Assembly (NCBI GenBank): GCA_023935145.1
Contig: CM043702.1
Coordinates: 104,917,588 to 104,981,587 of the forward strand
DNA length: 64,000 nucleotides
Reading direction: 5' to 3'
Origin: Bretschneidera sinensis
Taxonomy: Eukaryota; Streptophyta; Magnoliopsida; Brassicales; Akaniaceae
The notes under the pieces are model-generated. The model saw only the letters and a list, made by a program, of their open reading frames with translations, was not told the DNA's origin and ran no database searches. Each line of letters starts with the position of its first letter. Within the stretch, counting starts at the first letter, position 1. The position numbers and the translations under genes were made by a program. Shown in pieces: positions 23,119-33,395 of this stretch.

Positions 23119-23136
23119 TGGCGCCATTGCCGGGGA
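23119..23136 (+). promoter_or_regulatory. TE4 primer binding site, tRNA-Asp
   Basis: TGGCGCCATTGCCGGGGA, 17 of 18 positions complementary to the tRNA-Asp 3' end, 6 nt after the LTR. Confidence 0.9.
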
Positions 23137-23419
23137 TTGCACTTAAATTTCTTTTTAGAATTATTTTAAGCATTGTTATTTCTTTTTCATTCCATTCTAT
23201 TCTTATCTCAAGAAATTTTTAAGTTTCAGTCTTTATCTTATTTTTGTTTCATTGAAACCCTAATCAAATTCCTTTTGTTTCTGTTTCAGGCACCCCAAGA
23301 GACTTTTCTGTGCTACTTGCGATCGAGTGCACCCTCCTATGCGATCGAGCGCAATTGAGGCAGAAAGTTACCCGAGCAGCAGCGTTTGACTGTTGCACTT
23401 AAGTGACTACCACCGATTC
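23137..23419 (+). other. TE4 leader with splice-acceptor-like site and CpG motifs
   Basis: T-rich stretch ending in TTTCTGTTTCAGG (23278-23290), a textbook plant 3' splice site, then two motif copies GCGATCGAGTGCAC and GCGATCGAGCGCA (23319-23357), then the gag ATG at 23420. TE6 (38807-38819) and TE10 (63607-63619) have the same acceptor-like site. Confidence 0.55.
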
Positions 23420-25015
23420 ATGCACGGGCGTCGATCCAAGCATACAAAATTCTTTCCCCTTTATACCGAGCTTGAGTGGACTATCCGACAAAGGCTTAGA
23501 GACAACTCAGAAGAGGTAGAAGAAGGAATTGAGGAAGAAGTACCAATGACAGAATAGATCGATAATCAGCAACCACCTGAGAGAAGGTCGATGAAGCAAT
23601 CCTTCATCCTACAGAACCTCGATCAGCCATCGTGCATTGCGTATCAACCTGAGGTGGAAGGAAACTATTACATATCTCGCAGATACTCAGTGCACTGACT
23701 GACTTTAGGGGTACACCTAATGAGATCCACACTTGCACCTTCGAGAGTTCTTCGATCTTTGCAAATTCCAGCACATCCGAGGCTTAGACCAAGAAGGAAT
23801 AAGGTTAATTCTTCTCCCTTTTTCCCTAAAAGATAATGCTAAACTGTGGTATAATTCTTTGCTTGCAGTTTCTATTCACACTTGGGAAGAGTTGGCTAGC
23901 AAATTTCTAAGGAATTTTTTCCCAGCCCAGAAGACGAGGCGAATGAGGAAAGAAATTCAATCATTCCAACAAAAGGATGGAGATTTATTCTTCGAGGCCA
24001 GGGGACACTTCAACGAGCTACTACTCAAATGCCCACACCACAACCTACCTCAAGACGAACTGGTATAAGCTTTCTATGAAGGTTTGAGTGATACTAACAA
24101 AAATATTTTGGATTTAGGTTGTCGAGGAGTGCTGATGGAGAAAAGCAGCGAAGAAGCTATGGAGCTCTTCGAAACCCTAAGTGAACACACTCAGCAGTTC
24201 TCCTCTCGAGGTAGACATGTAACAAAGAGTAAGGGTATGTATGAGGTAAACTTGAATGGAGGATTATCTCCTCAAATAGCTGCTATGGAGAGGAAACTAG
24301 ACCTATTGGTTAAAGCTTTGGCTGCCCAGAACACCTCACCTAACCCACAAGCTACACCACTCCAGGTATGTGCTATTTGTTCCCAATTTGATCATAATAC
24401 TGATACATGTTCCTTGTATTCATTTGCAGATCATGACCAAGCAAACTTTTTGGGACCAAACAACTATCCACCAAAGAACAATCCATATACAAACATCTAT
24501 AACCCTGGCTGGCGGAATCACCCAAATTTTTCGTGGAGCAACAATTAGAATAGTCAAGGGCAGCAAAGAAACTTCCAACCAGCGGCCCAATCTCTTCCTG
24601 AACCAAAGAAGAATGACCTCGAAAGTCTTGTAAGGCAATTGACAACTCAACAGCAACAACTAATGACTTCACATGAATAGTTCATGGAAGAATCTAGACA
24701 ATTTCGGACTGAGATGCGACAAATCACTACAAAACATGATCAAGTCATTCAAGGACTAGAGGTACAAATAGGGCAATTGGCCAAAGAACTGAGTACCAGA
24801 AAGCAAGGAGAGCTTCTAGCCCAGCCACTACCTAATCTAAGAGGACATCAGCAACTAAATGCTGTGACAACCTTAAGAAGTGGTAACATCATCGGCAGTG
24901 ACAAGCCTGTATAAACATCTCCAGACCAAGCATTCACATCTAAGGTAAGTGAGACGGAAAAGGTAAATGCACCTCCACCCTTCCCTCAAAGGTTAGTAAA
25001 ACCTAAGAAATAGAC
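23420..25015 (+). pseudogene. TE4 gag (broken)
   Basis: ATG at 23420 (MHGRRSKH). An early stop and frameshift lie before the Gag core (open 23733-24068: HLREFFDLCKFQHIRGLDQEGIR, PFSLKDNAKLWYNSL). The CCHC knuckle CAICSQFDHNTDTC is in 24084-24548. A coiled-coil-like Gln/Glu-rich tail follows (24684-24914). Stops at 24066, 24546 and 24912. Confidence 0.85.
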
Positions 25016-25979
25016 TAAACTGATTGATATTTTTGAAATTTTGAGAAAAGTTGAAGTCATCATTCTTTTATTAGATGCAATTAAACAAATTCCTGCGTAT
25101 GCTAAGTTTTTAAAAGATTGTTGCACTAACAAAAGGAAGTTTCAGGAGCATGAGACTATTGCCTTGACCGAAGAGGTGAGTGCTGTGCTATTAAGAAAAT
25201 TACCACCAAAACTAAAAGATCCACGTAGTTTTACTATTCGTTGCAGGCTAGGTGACCAGCTATTCGAGCATGCACTGTTAGATCTAGGAGCAAGTGTCAA
25301 TCTACTGCCATACAGTGTATTCGAGACTCTAGGTTTGGGGGAGCTCCAACCAACCTCCATTACTTTGCAATTAGCTGACAGAAGCATCAAACGACCTCGA
25401 GGTATCCTTGAGGATGTTTTGGTAAGAGTAGGTAAATTTATTTTACCTGCTAATTTTATTATATTAGACATGGAGGAATGCCATATGCCATTACCACTTC
25501 CTATCATCTTAGGAAGACCATTTATAATCATTGTTGACACAAATATTAGAGTAAAAAGGGGCAATGTCACTATGAAAGTAAATGATGAGGAGATCAAATT
25601 CAAAATATTTAATACAGTAGAATCAACCAAAAATGATAATGAGTGTTATAATGTAAGCTTAATGCAAAGTGTTGTTAAGGAAGTTTCTCAGATCCATCAC
25701 ACTGCTCCATCGGAGACCATCCCCAACCATGATGACACAAGATTGGACATTAGCCCAAAGGATGATGATGTAATTAAAGATATCAATGGAGCCATGCACC
25801 CCATCAAGAACACACCAAGGCCTTCAAGTAAGTATAATCCTCGAGTTGAAAACCTTGAACTTACTAATACTACTTCTCCCGATTTTACTGACCAGGCACC
25901 AAAATTGGAGATGAAGCAGCTGTCGATGGCACTGGAACCACTTAATGTGGGCTCTAAGTGCCTCCTTCAAAGAAAGTAG
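25016..25979 (+). CDS. TE4 protease fused to the last residues of integrase
   Basis: Open for 321 codons with no upstream ATG, as expected for a piece of polyprotein. The protease is intact to the eye: LLDLGASVNLLP active site, TLQLADRS, PRGILEDVLVRV, LGRPF. Near the end, PKLEMKQL (protease linker, as TE6 48890-48905) passes directly into ALEPLNVGSKCLLQRK, the C-terminal tail of TE6 integrase ([16 protein letters not shown]). RT, RNase H and nearly all of IN are deleted in frame. CAGCTG lies at the join in both parents. Confidence 0.85.
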
Positions 25980-26195
25980 CACCGAAGCTACTATAGAGAG
26001 TGTTTGAGCAAATCCCACTTGCATAACATATAGCTCAAGCACCTCTATCGAAGTTAGTGGTACTGAGGCCACTACAATATGGAGGTTTGGATCAATTGTG
26101 TGTAATTTCCACAGCTTCGAGTTTCTGTTGCACATAAAGTGTTCGCCCTATTGCCTGAACAAGTGCGATCGAGTGCTAGGTAATTTCCACAACAC
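25980..26195 (+). other. TE4 short spacer before 3' ORF
   Basis: 216 bp against about 800 bp in TE6. Homology to TE6 is lost after GTGGTACTGAGGCCACTA (near 26055-26075). It keeps one motif copy GTGCGATCGAGTGC (26163-26176) but not the promoter/intron-like part. Confidence 0.6.
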
Positions 26196-27303
26196 ATGGC
26201 TTCCACATCCTAAGCTTCCCACAGTTGCCACAAGGCATCCCAGCCCAGTTTTGAGCAGTGTGAAATACTGTTCGAGACCACATTTAACGTAGATGAGGAC
26301 TTCAAGAGTTTGGATGCCACAAGATGGGCGGTCCAAGAGTTCAAAGCTCGAGGTCTTAAGCGGTTGTTCAAGCCAGTCTGTTCGACGGCATACACTCGAT
26401 TCGTGGTCAGCTTCTACGAGAACCTGACCTACGACTGCACCAGACTAGAGATCTTATTTTCTTCAGTCCAGGGCAGATTCATAGAGCTGACCACCACCGA
26501 CAAAGCCGGTTCTTTACACTATTGTGATGAGTCTCCACCGGAGGACAGCCACATAGAGGAGCAGCCTGACCCATTTCCTTTACCACACATCATAGAGGAC
26601 ATATGTGCGGGCTAGTATGTAGACTACCACAACAATGCGGGGAGCTGGTCGAGGTTGCCTCCCCGTTTATGGTTCGTAGACTCCGTCCTCCAGTGTAATG
26701 TGTGTCTTTTGGGGCACAAGACACAGAGGCGGGATCAGTTTTTACAGGCTCTCTACGCCTTTCACCGGGGTCACTAGTACTCTATCCCAGCAGTTATATG
26801 GAATCAGATACACAAGTTTTGGGATAGTGTACATAGCCGTCAGACCACCACGGCTAATGCATGGGGCCTTCTTTTCCCCTTCTTGCTCAGTTACATCTTC
26901 AAGAAGAAGGGGATTAGAGGCTCCTCTATAGACGGCCCGGTTAGTGATCATCTTTTCTTTGGGAGAGCCCAGTGGAGCCTCAGCCAGTCCCACATGCCCT
27001 GAGGACCCCAGGTACAGATCTGATGGAGGCCGAGCATCCACCGGTGAACCCTACATGGGAGGAGGACAAGCCCAACATGGGTCCATGGAGTATCAGCACC
27101 TTCTAGATGAGCTGTCTTCCTTCCGTTGTGAGTTGTCCGACATCCGTCGGGAGGATCGTGAGGCAACCCATTTGATCCATCATCAGATTGATGGGTTAGA
27201 GGCGCAGTTTGCACCACAGGATGTGATGCTATAGGTCATCCTTGATCGCCTACCCCCTGCACCCGGTACCTCTTCGACTGCACCCACCGATGATCAGCAG
27301 TGA
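26196..27303 (+). pseudogene. TE4 3' ORF (env position), broken
   Basis: ATG at 26196-26198 (MASTS then stop), open stretch 26310-26615, last stop TGA 27301-27303. Shares with TE6 the segments FETTFN-DEDFK, VQEF, RLFKPVCS-AYT, FYEN, YDESPPED and the C-terminal DRLPPAPGTSSTAP end with a short heptad-like stretch before it. Same family as the TE3 3' ORF by layout. Function unknown. Confidence 0.72.
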
Positions 27304-27931
27304 GAGGATACCCCGTCTGGCTAAAGACGTAAAACTTAGCACTCATAGGAGGCACCCCATAGCATATCCTTTTCATTTTTTGTTTATGTTTATATTTACA
27401 TGTCTATTATCCATATTTCTTGTTTTCTGGAACAATGTTTATTTTTCTTTGTTAGGAGCTTAGTGCGTGCATCCAGTTCAAGTTTGGGGGCGTGTTACGA
27501 GCAAAGCAAGCAATCTAGTTCTCCATCTCCCAGGTCAGATCTTTTCATGCCACACACACCTTGGGGACAATGTGTATATTAAGTTTGGGGGTGGGAGACA
27601 CTGTTACTCATACACTTGAAACACATGCACACACTAGGTCCCTGTGTTTTTTTTTAAAAAAAAAGATAAATACATGTTTATTTGGTGATAAAATTTTTTT
27701 TGATTGATTTAAAAATATGATAAAACTTCATTAGTAAGCTTAAAATATAGAACACATAGTCTTGTAATAGGAATTTTACAAAGTTTAGTTACCTACCTCA
27801 AGGCACTTAAGAATTCTTTTGTATATGTTTCCATGACCTAACTATAATCGGATAGCTTGTTAAACGAACACTTTGGCATAAGAAAAATAAAGAAAAATGT
27901 CCATTATGCAAAAAGAGAATAAAAAAGCTTT

Positions 27932-28106
27932 TAATGATCATTAAAAACTTTCCACTGAGTAACTGGACCTCTTGCCTCAGTAAGTAGTGAGTGTTCACGT
28001 CAAAAGGTGGGAATTAAGCATTTAATGATCATAATAAAAACTTTCACTGAGTAACTAGGACTCTTGCCTCAGCAAGTAGTGAGTGTTCATGTCAAAAGGT
28101 GGGAAT
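27932..28106 (+). repeat. Duplicated ~84-bp structured block, TE4
   Basis: Two direct copies (27932-28015, 28023-28106), each with CACTGAGTAACT, CTCTTGCCTCAG and GTCAAAAGGTGGGAATT. ACTGAG and CTCAGT within a unit can pair. The same pair exists in TE6 (54467-54643) and TE5 (32550-32725, minus). Confidence 0.8.
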
Positions 28107-28626
28107 TTCACTTAGAAGCATTAAGACCTGTTAGTTCCGTAGCCTTTTTTACTCGAGTTAGTAAATCCTTAGGGGTGTCTTTACACATAATGCCCTAAAA
28201 CCATCTGGTTTGGGAGTCATTGGCTAAACACTCGTTACAGGGGTCAATTAAAAAGCTTAATGGAACTTAACATGACAAAATTGCATGATAAAAGAAAATA
28301 AAAAGAAGCAAGCATTATGCCGTTGTTGTTCTTTTTGATAAGGAATTCGATGAAGGTTTGGGCACCGAAACACTATACATCAAAATTATTTGGAGGCCCC
28401 ATCTTATATGTGCTAATTCATCACACACAAATCAAACTTGCAATGCCTTAAGCCAACCTTAGGTAAATAACATGAGCTTCTAAAAATCCTTTTTCAATAC
28501 AAAAATGTGTTTTTATTATAAGCTTACTCATGAACGGTTATCATGGTTTTATGGACAACCCAAATTTTTAAATATCATGAAAATGAATTTATCTTTAACT
28601 TTGTTTTAACATAGTCTTTCGTTTTG

Positions 28627-28664
28627 TATTGCTAAGGGACTAGCAATATGTAAGTTTGGGGGTG
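28627..28664 (+). promoter_or_regulatory. TE4 pre-PPT hairpin and polypurine tract
   Basis: Perfect 8-bp stem TATTGCTA/TAGCAATA with loop AGGGAC (28627-28648), then TGTAAGTTTGGGGGTG directly before the LTR at 28665. The polypurine tract primes plus-strand DNA synthesis. Confidence 0.8.
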
Positions 28665-30047
28665 TGATAAATGCTTAAATAGTCATATTTAAGCCCCTTA
28701 ATTTACACTTGTTAGGCTCTTTATTTATCTATTTTAGTAGATTCTATTTTATTTTTGTGTTTTATGTGTTTTCCGCAGGGCTTTGACAAAAAAATGATAT
28801 TTTGGAGCTTTTAGGAGTAAAAGTCAAGTTCTGCCATCTAGCAAGGTGCGCTGTGTTTTATGTGTTTTCCACAGAGCTTTGACAAAAAAATGATATTTTG
28901 GAGCTTTTAGGAGTAAAAGTCAAGTTCTGCCATCTAGCAAGGTGTTCTCGAGCCCACCTCCCTTGTGATCAAGCGACAGGCACATGAGCGCACTTGTAGA
29001 AGGCTCGAGTGCATACATGCGCTCGAGTGCAGCCCGCATACGATCGAGCACAAACACTCCAGAGGCAGCAGAGTCAGATATGGAAAGAAGTCTCCGGATT
29101 TCAAATAGGAAATTAGGGTTTCGGGACACCTTTAGAGCCCTATATATATCTCTGTAAAACATCGAAACCATACCTTTTGTTTTAGACTTGAAGTTGCAAG
29201 CTTAGGAGAGGAATTGACGACTCGTCTCCCGAGTCTTCTTCGGGTTTTATTTTTTTGTTTTTTTTGCTTCATTATGGTTAGAATGTTCAGTTTAACTAGC
29301 ATATATAACTAAAATCTTATAGGGCTCGATTGAAGCCCCAGTTATGCTTTTCCACATATTTATTCATTGATTACCTTTGCCTATAACCATATTAGAATGT
29401 TTAACTTGATTAATACCTGTTTGTATTTAAATTCCTCATATGTGTGTGTCTGATCAACGTATACATGTGGTATGGATTAGTTAGTTGAATCAATTTGGAT
29501 GACCAAGTCCTGGGTTCAAAAATAGTAACAAGAGATATCCACACTAGATTCTCAGGTTAATCAACACGGGAAACCGAGAGTGGATCAAGCCTTAGGTCCC
29601 GTGTGGTTTCCTATCTCCACAGCCCTTATGCTCTCTTAAGCAACAACTCAGTACACACCCATGTTGAATCCATTTAGAGAGAAAAGAGTTAGAGTATACA
29701 CCATGCCTAACTCATTGGATACAGAGATCAAATAGCCTAAGGTGTGGACCAAGCCCTTAGGTTGGCAACCATTAAATATTCATAATAAGGCTAAAGCATT
29801 GGTACCTTAATTAGTGGGAAAGTATAATTAGTGGTGGATATCGTAGTCCTATGTTCTCATTATTATTAACTCGCACTTAGTAGTTATTTCTCTTTTTACT
29901 TTGAAGAAACTAATTCTAAATCGAAATTGACTAATCCCTATGGAAATGATCTCGCACTTGCACACTATGCTACCATTGACCTTGTGCACTTGCAAGTAAA
30001 ACAAGTACGATTATTTGCATATTTATTTATGTAGTAATCGTCTAACA
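28665..30047 (+). repeat. TE4 3' LTR, type A (1383 bp)
   Basis: Same family as 21831-23112 but about 100 bp longer because of a tandem duplication at 28757-28948. Ends CTAACA before the target-site copy AGAAC. Confidence 0.92.
28757..28948 (+). repeat. 97-bp tandem duplication unique to TE4 3' LTR
   Basis: The unit from GTGTTTTATGTGTTTTCC through GCAAGGTG occurs twice in direct orientation. The 5' LTR has it once. It doubles an acceptor-like CAG and ends just before the motif array. Confidence 0.85.
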
Positions 30048-30300
30048 AGAACCAATTAAATAACCATAAAATTTTTCCAAAGCAAATACTACAGCAAGTA
30101 ATTCTTTTTCAGTGGTGGAGTAGTTCATTTAAGCACTATTTAAGGTTTTACTACCATAGTAGATGACAAAAAGTTTTCCCTCTCTTCACTGTCCAAGAAC
30201 AGCACCTACAGCATAGTCAGTAGCATCACACATGATTTCAAAGGGTAAAGTCCAATCAGGTGACTGCATTATACGTGCTGTCACTCAAATGGGACATCTT
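30048..30300 (-). pseudogene. TE3 RNase H, N-terminal half
   Basis: Continues the RNase H across TE4. Codons for the CVML(D)A-type start and the STTEKELL-type segment are recognisable but contain several stops. Confidence 0.75.
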
Positions 30301-31471
30301 TAACTAGGAGGGAACATAGTGGTCTAGATATGTTGGAAAAGTTTTGTATGAATCTTCTATAAAAACCAGCATGACCAAGGAAAGATCTTACATCCTCTAC
30401 TGTCTTAGGTGTGGGAAATTTAGAGATTAATTCAATCTTAGATTAATCAACCTCTATCCCCTTAGAAGAAACAATATGCCCTAAGATAATACCGGATGGT
30501 ACCATGAAATGGAATTTTTCCCAATTTAAGACTAATTCCTTTTCCTCACAATGAATCAACACTCTTTCCAAATTCATTAAGCATGCATCAAATGAAGATC
30601 GAAAAATAGTTAGGTCATCCATAAAAACCTCCATGCAATTTTCAACCATGTCACTAAAAATGCTCATCATGCAACGTTGAAAAGTGGCAGGGGCATTACA
30701 CAATCCAAATGGCATTCTACGAAAAGCATATGTGCCAAAAGGACAAGTGAAGGTGGTTTTATCTTGGTCTTCTAATGCAATTTCAATTTGATAATAACCA
30801 GAATAACCATCTAAGAAACAGTAAAAAGGGTGACTAGCTACATGCTCAAGAATTTGATCGATAAAGGGGAGTGGGAAATGGTCTTTCCGGGTGGCAACAT
30901 TTAATTTTCTATAATCAATGTACATGCGCCACCCAGTTACAAGTTTTGTAGGGACTAACTTTCCTAGGTCATTATTTACCACAGTGACTCTGGACTTTTT
31001 AGGAACGACTTGTGTAGGACTTACCCATTTACTATCAGCTATGGGATATATAATTCCCGCATCTAATAGTTTTAACACTTCATTCTTCACTACTTCTTTC
31101 ACAGTGGGGTTAAGCCTACATTGAGGGTCTCTATGAGGACTAGTCCCTTCATCCAAATTTATCTTATGAGAGCAGATCAGAAGGACTAATTCCTTTTAAA
31201 TCAGCCATGCTCTAACCTAAAGCTGATTTATGTGCATTTAAGGTCCGAATTAATTTCTCACCTTGAGACTCAAACAATTTAGATGAGATAATAACAGGAG
31301 AAGTATCACTTCGACCAAGGAAAGCATGCTTCAAACCCTTAGGTAGTGGCTTCAATTCGACTTTAGGTGCTTCCACACTTGAGGGGATTTGTTTCTCGCT
31401 TCTTTCGGGTAACTCCTCAAACTTTGGTTGCCAAGCTCGAGTGTCATAATCTTGAGATTTATCAAAAACAG
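30301..31471 (-). pseudogene. TE3 reverse transcriptase, long open core
   Basis: A 237-aa open stretch (30443-31156) covers most of RT: YPIADSKWVSPTQVVPKK, GWRMYIDYRKL, FYCFLDGYSGYYQI, CPFGTYAFRRMPFGLCNAPATFQR and VFMDDLTIF with intact DD. Stops begin downstream (toward 30301) and in the linker upstream, which ends abruptly at 31471 where the D-type LTR starts. Confidence 0.87.
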
Positions 31472-31998
31472 TGTTGTGAGTTTTAAATTACTCGCACGCG
31501 CATGAGTCGTTTGCAATATAGCGTTGTGCAAGTGCGAGGTCGAATCCACATGGAATTGCGTTGTGAAAATATAATTTAATCTAAACTAATCTATCTCGGA
31601 GTCTTGAAGCACTGTAGGTTTCAGATTCGATGTGGGATACTGGCCCGAGTGCGCTTAATCACAAAATGGTGCGATCGATTGCAAGTGCGATCGATCGTAT
31701 GTCTTGTGCTCACGATCGCATGTGCGCTCGATCGCGTGTCTGGTGCGCTCGATCGCGGATGCACTATTCTGCAAACATTTTGATGTGGGATTGTTGACCA
31801 TGCACTTGATCGCAGCATAGTGCGATCGATCGCTATTGCTCCTGAAGCTTCACATCTCCTAAAATGCTTCATTTTCTCCACAAACCTATAAAAATACACA
31901 AAACAAAAAAAGACATAAAATAAAGTGAAATACTACTAACTAAGAGCATAACAAATATAAGTTAAGGGTCTTAAATATGCAATATTTAAGACTCATCA
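31472..31998 (-). repeat. TE5 3' LTR, type D (527 bp)
   Basis: In sense starts TGATGAGTCTTAAATATTGC and ends CTCACAACA. The head has a perfect 11-bp inverted repeat GTCTTAAATAT/ATATTTAAGAC. A dense CpG motif array fills 31650-31840. I see no TATA box; the LTR is less than half the length of A, B or C types. Confidence 0.82.
31650..31840 (-). promoter_or_regulatory. Dense GCGATCGATCGCAC motif array, TE5 D-type LTR
   Basis: About nine copies in 190 bp in LTR sense, many as GCGATCGATCGCAC or GCGATCGAGCGCAC. This is the best preserved array in the window. Confidence 0.65.
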
Positions 31999-33395
31999 AA
32001 TACCCCCAAACTTATATTTTGCTAGTCCGTTAGCAAAACAAAGTAAAAAAACTAAATGAACAACAAGGATTATAAAGATAAGTTCAGTATTCATGGTATC
32101 CAAAAATTTAAGGAGCATACAAAATCATGAGATTCATTCATGAGCAAGGTTAAATAAGTCAAACCTATCTTCACAATGAATAAGAATTTAAAACCTAATT
32201 ACTTACAAAAGGCATGGTAAGACATCACAAGCTTGAATCAGTGTAAAGTGAATTAGCATATACAGATGAGGTTTCCAAATAACTTCAATGTACAAGGTAA
32301 TTCAAGTCTCAAGATCCACAGAATTTCTCATCAGAAAGAACAATGATGGTATAGTTTTTTTTTTTATATAAGGCTCTGCTATGTTTAGTTCCCTTAAGCT
32401 TTCTAATTGACCCATGTAATGAGTATTGAGTCAATGACTACCAAACCAGATGGTTTTAGGGCATTAGGTGTAAAGACACCCCTAAGAACTTACTAACTCG
32501 AGTCAAAAAGGCTACGAAACTAAGCTGACCTTAATGCTACCAAACAAAATTTTCACCTTTTGACATGAACACTCACTGCTTACTGAGGCAAGAGGTCCAG
32601 TTACTCAGTGAAAAATTTTGCAATGATCATTACGAATAAAACTGCCACCTTTTGACGTGAACACTCACTGCTTACTGAGGCAAGAGGTCCAGTTACTCAC
32701 TGGAAAGTTTATTGATGATGATCATTAGTTGTATTATATATATATATATATATGTATTTTTTTTTCTTTTTTTATGCTTTTCTATGCCCAAGTGTTTAGC
32801 CAACAAGTCATCCAGTTTCAGTTAAGACAAGAAAATGTACACATTAAAATCACATGTCATACCTCACACAATTTGTGCTAATGTGCTCGTGTGAGATTAG
32901 ATCAAACATGTGAATTCTCGAAAATACCTAAAGTAAGTAACTAAAGTTTAAACTCTATCATCAGATCATGTGTTCAAAGTTTTAAACTCACCAATGAAAT
33001 CACATCACAATTTTTCAGATCAACCAAAATTTTTAGACGAACATGAACATGCATTTATCTTTACGATGAAAAGACAACAAATTAGGACAAAGTGTGTGAT
33101 TTGGCTCCCATACCCCCAAACTTAGATTACACATTCACCCCAATGTGTGACTAATATGGAAAGAGTTGACATGAGATATGGAGAACTATCTGGACTGGTA
33201 TGGCTCATAGCATACCCCTAAACTTGAACTGAAGTACGCATTGTCCCTAAAAAATAAAAACTGGAAAACAAAAAATACTGAAAACAAAAATTAATCATAA
33301 AAATTAAGAAATATACAGAAAAGATAAGCTGTGGGGTGCCTCCCATGAGCGCTAAGTTTAAAGTCTTCAACCAGACTCTCCCTAGAAAACTACAC
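31999..33395 (-). other. TE5 3' non-coding region
   Basis: No ORF between integrase and the PPT, so no env-position gene. Plus strand: PPT complement TACCCCCAAACTT at 32001-32013; pre-PPT hairpin TTTTGCTA/TAGCAAAA (32017-32038); hairpin 32465-32486; duplicated block 32550-32725; (TA)n at 32735-32753; PPT-like TACCCCCAAACTT near 33111-33123 followed by CATTCACCCCAATG; PPT-like TACCCCTAAACTT near 33214-33226; post-ORF block 33332-33375. Confidence 0.75.

Larger units (their letters stand above)
27304..28664 (+). other. TE4 3' non-coding region: three PPT-like motifs, duplicated 85-bp block, PPT
   Basis: Conserved post-ORF block (27318-27359), AAGTTTGGGGG at 27480-27490 and 27582-27592, a TTGGGGACAATG segment before the second (27562-27575), two direct copies of an ~84-bp block (27932-28015 and 28023-28106), hairpins at 28169-28190 and 28195-28213, the pre-PPT hairpin (28627-28648) and the PPT AAGTTTGGGGGTG ending at 28664. 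No gene. Confidence 0.75.
21831..30047 (+). mobile_element. TE4: A-type element lacking RT, RNase H and integrase, TSD AGAAC
   Basis: Both LTRs are present (21831-23112 and 28665-30047), flanked by AGAAC at 21826-21830 and 30048-30052. Internal order is primer site, gag, protease, 3' ORF, non-coding region, PPT. The ~2.9 kb that in TE6 lies between the protease linker and the last codons of integrase is absent, so the element could only move with enzymes from another copy. It sits in TE3 RNase H. Confidence 0.92.
15367..31471 (-). mobile_element. TE3: Athila-like element, B-type LTR, 5' part lost, interrupted by TE4
   Basis: Minus strand. From right to left: RT, RNase H split by TE4, integrase, spacer, 3' ORF, non-coding region, 3' LTR. 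The sequence stops inside the PR-RT linker at 31471, where the D-type LTR of TE5 begins. Its protease, gag and 5' LTR are not found elsewhere in the window, so they were probably removed by the rearrangement that made TE5. Left flank is TCATT (15362-15366). Confidence 0.85.

Noticed and set aside
31650..31840. Regularly repeated short motifs as a possible CRISPR array
   Set aside because: Spacing and copies vary, there are no unique equal-length spacers or cas genes, and the setting is a plant LTR.
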